Positions 23,169 through 27,222 of a DNA stretch of 27,222 bases are shown here, one piece after another; position 1 is the first letter of the stretch, and every line of letters starts with the position of its first letter. The notes under the pieces were generated by a model that saw nothing but the letters and a program-made list of their open reading frames with translations, ran no database searches and was not told the DNA's origin. Source of the DNA: an uncultured Lachnospiraceae bacterium. GTDB lineage: Bacteria > Bacillota > Clostridia > Lachnospirales > Lachnospiraceae. The position numbers were made by a program, and so were the translations under genes. The stretch covers positions 1 to 27,222 of the forward strand of contig USDK01000039.1 in NCBI GenBank assembly GCA_900553355.1. Direction: 5' to 3'.

Positions 23169-23902
23169 ATTTTATTCCTCTCTTTTCTAATAAACTCTTT
23201 TGATCTTTCTTCCTTAGGATCCGAGAAAAACTTCTCCGCAGAAGCCTTCTCTATGATCTGTCCATTTTCCATAAATACCACTTTATTTGCCACATTCCTT
23301 GCAAATCCCATCTCATGCGTTACCACAACCATCGTCATTCCATCTTCTGCCATTTTGCGCATGACTGCAAGCACCTCGTCTGTCAGCTCCGGATCCAGCG
23401 CCGATGTAGGTTCATCAAAAAAGATAATATCCGGATCAGTTGCCATTGACCGGGCGATCGCTACTCTCTGCTGCTGTCCTCCTGACAGCTGGGAGGGATA
23501 ACTGTCGTATTTATCAGACAAACCGACCTTATCCAGCGCGTCCCTTCCCGCTTTTTCTGCCTGTTCTTTTGGCATCTTTCGGGCCAGCAGTCCTTCTGTG
23601 ACATTCTGAAGAGCTGTTTTATTCAGAAAAAGATTGTAATTCTGGAAAACAAATCCTGTATGCTTTCGGAATCCGGCTATCTCCTTTTTTGTCACATGGC
23701 CCAGCCGGAATTCTTCTTCCAGAAACCTCATAGTCCCTGTATCTGCCTTTTCCAGGAAATTCATACACCTGAGAAGTGTTGTCTTTCCTGTTCCGCTGGG
23801 TCCGATGATCGTCATCACATCACCTTTCTCCACTTGAAGGCTGATGTCCTTTAAAACTTCTTCGCCGTCAAAAGATTTACATAATCCCTTTATCTCAAGC
23901 AT
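23165..23902 (-). CDS. Amino acid ABC transporter ATP-binding protein
   Basis: This 245-aa ATPase has Walker A GPSGTGKTT, Q-loop FVFQNYNLFLNKTALQN, signature LSGGQQQR, Walker B IIFFDEPTSALDPE and H-loop VVVTHEMGFARNVA, the pattern of polar amino acid transporters (GlnQ/TcyC class). I chose the ATG at 23902 because GGAGG is 7 bases upstream. The frame is open to 23932 with no better site. It overlaps the permease end by 8 bases and the SBP start by 4, so the three genes are tightly coupled. Confidence 0.95.
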   Translation of the reverse strand: MLEIKGLCKSFDGEEVLKDISLQVEKGDVMTIIGPSGTGKTTLLRCMNFLEKADTGTMRFLEEEFRLGHVTKKEIAGFRKHTGFVFQNYNLFLNKTALQNVTEGLLARKMPKEQAEKAGRDALDKVGLSDKYDSYPSQLSGGQQQRVAIARSMATDPDIIFFDEPTSALDPELTDEVLAVMRKMAEDGMTMVVVTHEMGFARNVANKVVFMENGQIIEKASAEKFFSDPKEERSKEFIRKERNKI

Positions 23903-24584
23903 TTCTTCGCCTCCGTCCTCCATCATATACATTCAGCCGTATCTCTCCCATATGCTGCAGCCATGTCAGGACTGTACAGAACAAAAGATAGACCAGACCC
24001 ACTTCAATATACAAAACAAGCGGTTCATAAGTCCGTGCTACAATACGCTGCGTTGCCATGAACATTTCTGTCACGGTAATATTGGCAGCCAGAGATGTGT
24101 CCTTGATCATGGCGATCAGGGAATTGGACAGTGTCGGAAAGGCGATTTTAAGCGCCTGCGGCAGAACGATCCTTCTCATGATCCTGAGATAGCTCATTCC
24201 CACGCACTGGCCGGCCTCCATCTGGCCTTCAGGCACTGCTTCCAGGGCCGCTCTGATCGTCTCGGCTCCATAGGCTCCTTCATTGATAGAAAAAACCAGA
24301 ACCGCCGCCGGAAAGGGCTCGATCAGCACGCCTATATTGGGAAGGCCATAAAACACAACAAACAACTGGACTAAGAGCGGTGTTCCCCGGATCACCCAGA
24401 TATAAAACCGAATGATCTTCCGCAGCACCCTGATCTGCGCAAACTGGATGAGCGCCGCAATCACCGCAATCACCATTGCAAGAGCAAAAGAAATGACTGT
24501 CAGCGGGATTGTCACAGTCAATCCCGGGAGCAGGATATCCCAAAAAGAATTTGTAATAATTTCCAGCAGTCTTTCACTTATCAT
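23895..24584 (-). CDS. Amino acid ABC transporter permease
   Basis: This roughly 229-aa HisM/GlnP-type permease has about five membrane helices and the conserved EAA loop in EAGQCVGMSYLRIMRRIVLPQALK. The N-terminal ILLPGLTVTIPLTVISFALA and the VIRGTPLLVQLFVVFYGLP region are diagnostic. I favour the ATG at 24584. The AAAGGAAG lies 11 bases upstream. A TTG at 24608 gives an alternative 237-aa form with a weaker site. First gene of the permease-ATPase-receptor-MATE operon. Confidence 0.93.
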   Translation of the reverse strand: MISERLLEIITNSFWDILLPGLTVTIPLTVISFALAMVIAVIAALIQFAQIRVLRKIIRFYIWVIRGTPLLVQLFVVFYGLPNIGVLIEPFPAAVLVFSINEGAYGAETIRAALEAVPEGQMEAGQCVGMSYLRIMRRIVLPQALKIAFPTLSNSLIAMIKDTSLAANITVTEMFMATQRIVARTYEPLVLYIEVGLVYLLFCTVLTWLQHMGEIRLNVYDGGRRRRNA

Positions 24585-24623
24585 CTCTTGAATCACTTCC
24601 TTTACCAACTTTTTCCGAATACT

Positions 24624-24652
24624 ATTATATAATCGATATTACTGTATTCCAA
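24624..24652 (-). promoter_or_regulatory. Promoter of the amino acid ABC operon
   Basis: On the minus strand TTGGAA (24647-24652) and TATAAT (24624-24629) have a 17-bp spacer. The -35 lies inside the inverted repeat at 24633-24665. Confidence 0.7.
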
Positions 24653-24665
24653 ATACTTATATCGA
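24633..24665. promoter_or_regulatory. Imperfect inverted repeat over the ABC operon -35 (candidate operator)
   Basis: TCGATATTACTGTATT and AATACTTATATCGA face each other across a short centre, with TCGATAT/ATATCGA ends. It spans the promoter spacer and -35, the position expected for a repressor such as a cysteine-responsive regulator. The regulator is unknown. The stretch 24666-24745 further holds two small inverted repeats (TTGCTA-TAGT-TAGCAA and GGATC...GATCC) and no gene. Confidence 0.45.
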
Positions 24666-24745
24666 ATGAACTTCCATAGAAAATTGCTATAGTTAGCAAA
24701 GGGGATCCAGAATAAGATCCGTAACGATGATTAATTCCTGAACGC

Positions 24746-24779
24746 AAAAAAAGCCCGGAAAACCTTAGTTTTCCGAACT
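24746..24779 (-). terminator. Terminator of tRNA-Cys
   Basis: On the minus strand a 12-bp stem (AGTTCGGAAAAC / GTTTTCCGGGCT, with G-U pairs) and a 4-base loop are followed by a T-run. It lies 9 bases after the tRNA 3' end. Confidence 0.85.
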
Positions 24780-24788
24780 CTTTTCAAG

Positions 24789-24859
24789 AGGCGCCAACCA
24801 GATTTGAACTGGTGATGAAGGTGTTGCAGACCTCTGCCTTACCACTTGGCTATGGCGCC
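24789..24859 (-). tRNA. tRNA-Cys (GCA)
   Basis: The 71-nt gene folds as a cloverleaf: acceptor GGCGCCA with TGGCGCC, D-arm GCC...GGC, anticodon stem GAGGT/ACCTT with loop CTGCAAC (anticodon GCA), T-arm ACCAG-TTCAAAT-CTGGT, and discriminator U73, which is standard for Cys. CCA is not encoded. It has a strong promoter and its own terminator. Confidence 0.96.
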
Positions 24860-24893
24860 ACAATATGAGGTTCCACTTTTGCGGAACACTCAT

Positions 24894-24922
24894 ATTATAA
24901 CAAACTTGCTCTTTTACGTCAA
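24894..24922 (-). promoter_or_regulatory. tRNA-Cys promoter
   Basis: On the minus strand TTGACG (24917-24922) and TATAAT (24894-24899) with a 17-bp spacer form a near-consensus promoter. A palindrome (AATATGAG-GTTCC and GGAAC-a-CTCATATT, 24862-24896) spans from the -10 to just before the tRNA and gives a leader hairpin. Confidence 0.8.
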
Positions 24923-24932
24923 TGGAAAGATT

Positions 24933-25064
24933 TCATCTTCCATAATACTGCTCTTTGGCGAATCGCTTCCGTGCGTCTCCGTCAAAGGGGACCACGTTTC
25001 TCTTGCAGGTCCCTCTCTCTAAATATATGCCGGGACGCCCGATTTTATTCCAGCGATTCACCAT
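24933..25064 (-). CDS. Possible 43-aa ORF downstream of the LUD gene
   Basis: In the same frame as the LUD gene, the reading frame stays open for about 54 codons after its TAG stop. An internal ATG at 25064 would give a basic 43-aa peptide beginning MVNRWNKIGRPGIY and containing one Cys. No ribosome binding site is visible before this ATG. It could be a small gene, a decayed remnant or chance. I do not recognise the peptide. It fills most of the 24925-25097 gap. Confidence 0.3.
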   Translation of the reverse strand: MVNRWNKIGRPGIYLERGTCKRNVVPFDGDARKRFAKEQYYGR

Positions 25065-25097
25065 ATCTGCATTTTCATATCGTAAAAAATCTGCCGG

Positions 25098-25736
25098 CTA
25101 GAACCCCAGCACATCGTCTACCAGGATGACTTTGATCCTGCCTGGAATCTTAGAAAAACGCGTGATCAGAACCTGACAACAGATGGTATCCGGCGATTTA
25201 CAGTCATAGCACATGCCGTTTTTGGAACAAGGCGTATCCAGGCCAAACCTCTGGGCATTGATAGGAGCCGCCTCATTTCTCGCTCTTGAAACCGCGTCCT
25301 CCACACGCTTTACCACCTTATTCATACCTACGATCATCAGCACCGTTCTGGGGCCTGCCGCAATCGCAGAGACTCTGTTTGCAAATCCGTCAATATTTAC
25401 CATAACACCGTCCTCAGTGATCGCATTCGCGCTGGCAAGGAAAAAATCGCAGTCATAAGCCGCAAGCTCCGCCGCCCTTTTCTCTTCCGGACTATTGGCC
25501 GCCTCACGGTTATAAACCCTGTAATTTCCCGAACAGACCGCGTCCTTCAGCCCGATCTCCGCTGCCGACATCGTTCCTCCCCAGGATATGCTGCTGCCCT
25601 CCGGGATCAACTCCAGCGCCTTCTTAAGCGCTTCCTCCTTCGTTTCCACATAATATCCATCCATATTACGCGACTTCAAACCCTTAATCACCCGATCCGC
25701 CGCCAACCGGTTCCGTCTTACTCGATTCTCATCCAT
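25098..25736 (-). CDS. LUD-domain protein (lactate utilisation LutC/YkgG-like)
   Basis: This 212-aa LUD protein has the family motifs SSISWGGTMSAAEIGL (about 48-63), NREAANSPEEKRAAE, DFFLASANAITEDGVMVNIDG, and RTVLMIVGMNKVV. The C-terminal part adds four cysteines in PCSKNGMCYDCKSPDTICCQ, suggesting a metal or iron-sulfur site. Related LutC proteins work with LutA and LutB in lactate oxidation, but those partners are absent here. Stand-alone copies are common in Clostridia with unknown function. The ATG at 25736 follows AAGGAGGACGGAG. Its promoter carries DnaA-box-like sequences. Confidence 0.88.
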   Translation of the reverse strand: MDENRVRRNRLAADRVIKGLKSRNMDGYYVETKEEALKKALELIPEGSSISWGGTMSAAEIGLKDAVCSGNYRVYNREAANSPEEKRAAELAAYDCDFFLASANAITEDGVMVNIDGFANRVSAIAAGPRTVLMIVGMNKVVKRVEDAVSRARNEAAPINAQRFGLDTPCSKNGMCYDCKSPDTICCQVLITRFSKIPGRIKVILVDDVLGF

Positions 25737-25766
25737 AATCTCCGTCCTCCTTACAACTTTTACACA

Positions 25767-25798
25767 TTATCCACATTATTATACCATACTTATCCACC
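25767..25798. promoter_or_regulatory. LUD promoter flanked by two DnaA-box-like sequences
   Basis: TTATCCACA (25767-25775) matches the DnaA box consensus exactly, and TTATCCACC (25790-25798) differs by one base. They face the same way, 23 bp apart. Between them lies the minus-strand extended -10 TGGTATAAT (25778-25786). A weaker match (TTATCCCCG on the minus strand) lies at 25814-25822. Binding by DnaA would block this promoter. Function is inferred. Confidence 0.5.
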
Positions 25799-25822
25799 AG
25801 ATTTTCCAAAAACCGGGGATAA

Positions 25823-25874
25823 CCTCCAATTGGGGACGGGGGATTTTCAGAAATCCCCCGTCCCCAATTGGAGG
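25823..25874. repeat. Perfect 24-bp palindrome with GGGGACG core, overlapping the PucR 3' end
   Basis: The arms 25823-25846 and 25851-25874 match perfectly around a TCAG loop. The arm contains CCTCCAATTGGGGACGG and is related to the palindrome at 10531-10573 through ATTGGGGACG. On the minus strand one arm and the loop encode the last residues and the stop of the PucR-family gene. It may also work as a terminator-like structure. Confidence 0.85.
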
Positions 25875-26986
25875 ATGTAAAACGCTACCATGATCCGCAC
25901 CCGGTTTTCGTTGCTTAATATGTCATACCCAAGTACTTCTTTTATTTTATTCAGCTTATATGTGAGTGTATTCTTATGGCAGTACAACGTTTTTGCGGTG
26001 CAGATGGTGCTGCAGTCATTTTCGAAATAGGCTTTTAGTATTTTGATGTATTCGGTGCCGTGTTGTTTGTCATATTCCATCAGTCTGCCAAGGACCTCCT
26101 GGACAAAATCAGGATAGATCCCGGGATCTTTTATATCGGTGAGGATTTTGTAGATTCCCAGCTTATCGTATACCAGGAAGTTTGTTGAGATGGTGGTCTT
26201 GGTAAGCTGGTAGGCCGTATATGCATTCTCATAAGACCGGTGGATATCTTTCATCCGGCTGACTGTCGTTCCGGCCCCGATATAGAGATTGGGATCTTCC
26301 CGGCACAGCTCGTAGAATTCTTTCTGAAGCCAGTCTCCCCGATATCCTGCTGCCAGGATGATCAGTTTCCCCTCTTCTTCATATACAATGGTTTTTTTCA
26401 GGCGGAAATGGAGTGTTTTCTGAATCGCGTCTAAAATTTCATTCCCTTTTTCGGTATCGTAAGTATGGCAGCTTAAGATGATCACCGTATAGGAAATGTC
26501 CCGGGGAAATCCGTTCCTCTCCAGATGATTCATATACAGTTCTTCATTCTCGGGATAAAAGATTGCATTCTTCAGCGCTGCAATCAGGTTTGTTTCCCTC
26601 TGCTCATTTTTCAGCAGGATCTCTGAAAATTTCCGCATGATATCGATGTAGGGAGTATTGGCGGAGGCTGAAAACAGGGGGAGCTTCCTCTCATTGCACC
26701 ACTCGATGACCTTCGGCGAAAACATCTTTCCCTCTTCCAGAGCCATAATTACGCCCCCGGCTCCGGCCTGATCCATCGCACTTAAAAATTCTTCCAGCCA
26801 CTCCTCAGACTTAAAATTTAACCCAGAATTAAATACCAGCTCATCGCCATAGAGAAATTTTGCATGCTCACTCCCCTCTACCATGTGGATCCAGCTGATT
26901 TTTCTTCCGAAACAGGAAGTGGTATGCAGCTTCACCTCATATTCCGGCCGGATTTCCTTATAAAGATACTGTAATTCTACCGCCAT
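25847..26986 (-). CDS. PucR family transcriptional regulator
   Basis: This 379-aa regulator has the PucR N-terminal domain (about 18-125: WIHMVEGSEHAKFLYGDELV and GAGGVIMALEEGKMF), a central GGDEF-like domain (about 150-280), and a C-terminal helix-turn-helix (ILKAYFENDCSTICTAKTLY, CHKNTLTYKLNKIKEVLGYD). I chose the ATG at 26986, just after AAAGGAGGG. The frame is open to 27037 but crosses the predicted promoter. PucR-type proteins respond to purines or other metabolites. The C-terminal residues QLGTGDF come from a palindromic repeat. No adjacent target gene lies inside the window. Confidence 0.92.
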   Translation of the reverse strand: MAVELQYLYKEIRPEYEVKLHTTSCFGRKISWIHMVEGSEHAKFLYGDELVFNSGLNFKSEEWLEEFLSAMDQAGAGGVIMALEEGKMFSPKVIEWCNERKLPLFSASANTPYIDIMRKFSEILLKNEQRETNLIAALKNAIFYPENEELYMNHLERNGFPRDISYTVIILSCHTYDTEKGNEILDAIQKTLHFRLKKTIVYEEEGKLIILAAGYRGDWLQKEFYELCREDPNLYIGAGTTVSRMKDIHRSYENAYTAYQLTKTTISTNFLVYDKLGIYKILTDIKDPGIYPDFVQEVLGRLMEYDKQHGTEYIKILKAYFENDCSTICTAKTLYCHKNTLTYKLNKIKEVLGYDILSNENRVRIMVAFYILQLGTGDF

Positions 26987-27008
26987 CTCGCGCCCTCCTT
27001 TTGTGTCC

Positions 27009-27037
27009 AGCATATCATTTTTGTGCTTGGAGCACAA
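27009..27037 (-). promoter_or_regulatory. PucR gene promoter with overlapping palindrome
   Basis: On the minus strand TTGTGC (27032-27037) and TATGCT (27009-27014) have a 17-bp spacer. TTGTGCT-TGG-AGCACAA (27021-27037), a perfect 7-bp inverted repeat, covers the -35 and spacer, a likely autoregulatory site. Confidence 0.55.
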
Positions 27038-27094
27038 TTATTTCCTGAATATCTGTACTAAAAAAATATTTTCAAAGGATAAATCCTGTGATAT

Positions 27095-27150
27095 ATTGTA
27101 ATCGAAATACAAAATATGTTTTACCCCGAAATTTGTATTTCGATCACAAT
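27095..27150. promoter_or_regulatory. 19-bp inverted repeat pair (candidate operator)
   Basis: ATTGTAATCGAAATACAAA (27095-27113) and its inverted copy (27132-27150) match at 18 of 19 positions, with an 18-bp spacer. On the + strand TTGTAT (27133-27138) and GATTAT (27156-27161) are 17 bp apart and may form a promoter for a gene beyond the right edge. The bound regulator could be the adjacent PucR protein. Confidence 0.5.
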
Positions 27151-27170
27151 CTCTAGATTATAAAAGGGGG

Positions 27171-27217
27171 GCTGTCGCATCAATGATTAGGAAATCATAG
27201 ATGCGGCAGCATCTTTT
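27171..27217 (+). terminator. Long hairpin followed by T-run at the right edge
   Basis: GCTGTCGCATC...GATGCGGCAGC (27171-27181 with 27200-27210) plus an inner ATGATT/AATCAT extension form a stem of about 17 bp, then ATCTTTTT. It lies just after the candidate + strand promoter, so it may be a leader attenuator, or it may terminate leftward transcripts from the unseen neighbour. Confidence 0.6.
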
Positions 27218-27222
27218 TGCCC

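Noticed and set aside
23844..24374. 176-aa open frame opposite the ABC permease
   Set aside because: It is antisense to clear permease motifs and its composition is not protein-like.
24666..24745. Possible small RNA or riboswitch from the two short inverted repeats
   Set aside because: Stems are only 5-6 bp, there is no T-run or promoter, and no known riboswitch core is recognisable.
1..27222. CRISPR array, prophage or transposase gene
   Set aside because: No regularly spaced direct repeats, phage structural genes, integrase or transposase motifs were seen on either strand.

Overview
The window looks like chromosomal DNA of a gut-type Firmicute, most likely a Lachnospiraceae member (Blautia/Dorea/Mediterraneibacter-like). 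This rests on the gene content (clostridial 2[4Fe-4S] ferredoxin, class B sortase, DUF951, zinc-type S18, GdpP-rplI-dnaB and rpsF-ssb-rpsR clusters), strong AGGAGG ribosome binding sites, frequent TTG/GTG starts and moderate GC. The exact genus is a guess. In many Firmicutes rpsF-ssb-rpsR and rplI-dnaB lie near the replication origin, so this segment may do so too.

Layout. 1-871 (+): an 8Fe ferredoxin with its own promoter, 5' hairpin and terminator, then an unrecognised 119-aa protein. 854-4720 (-): gdpP-rplI-dnaB. 4833-7915 (-): an operon for a sugar nucleotidyltransferase, a NahK-like sugar 1-kinase and GalE, divergent from an AraC-type regulator (8095-9018, +). 9002-10366 (-): nagB and a CBM9-like protein. 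Together 4833-10366 reads as an amino-sugar/galactose salvage locus. 10418-10638 holds a REP-like palindrome and a terminator. 10639-11804 (-): rpsF-ssb-rpsR with a 5' leader hairpin. 11928-14219 (-): cysteine desulfidase, class B sortase and DUF951 in one coupled operon. 14377-16264 (+): a membrane zinc-ribbon protein, a flavodoxin and an EamA transporter. 16345-21215 (+): a BceAB-like ABC transporter followed by a 10-TM NarL-family kinase and a LuxR-type response regulator. 21217-24584 (-): a polar amino acid (probably cystine-type) ABC transporter followed by a MATE gene broken by an internal deletion. 24789-24859 (-): tRNA-Cys. 25098-25736 (-): a LUD-domain protein whose promoter is flanked by two DnaA-box-like 9-mers. 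25847-26986 (-): a PucR-family regulator whose last codons and stop come from a palindromic repeat. The right end holds a 19-bp inverted-repeat operator candidate and a strong hairpin.

Most genes are housekeeping or common accessory types. I found no phage, CRISPR array, insertion sequence with a transposase, or obvious defence island. The least ordinary parts are the antimicrobial-peptide-type transporter paired with a NarL/LuxR rather than BceS/BceR two-component system, the two related GGGGACG palindromes (one supplying a protein C-terminus), the MATE deletion, the LUD promoter with DnaA boxes, and the unexplained operator/hairpin at the right edge. I cannot claim a wholly new system from sequence alone.
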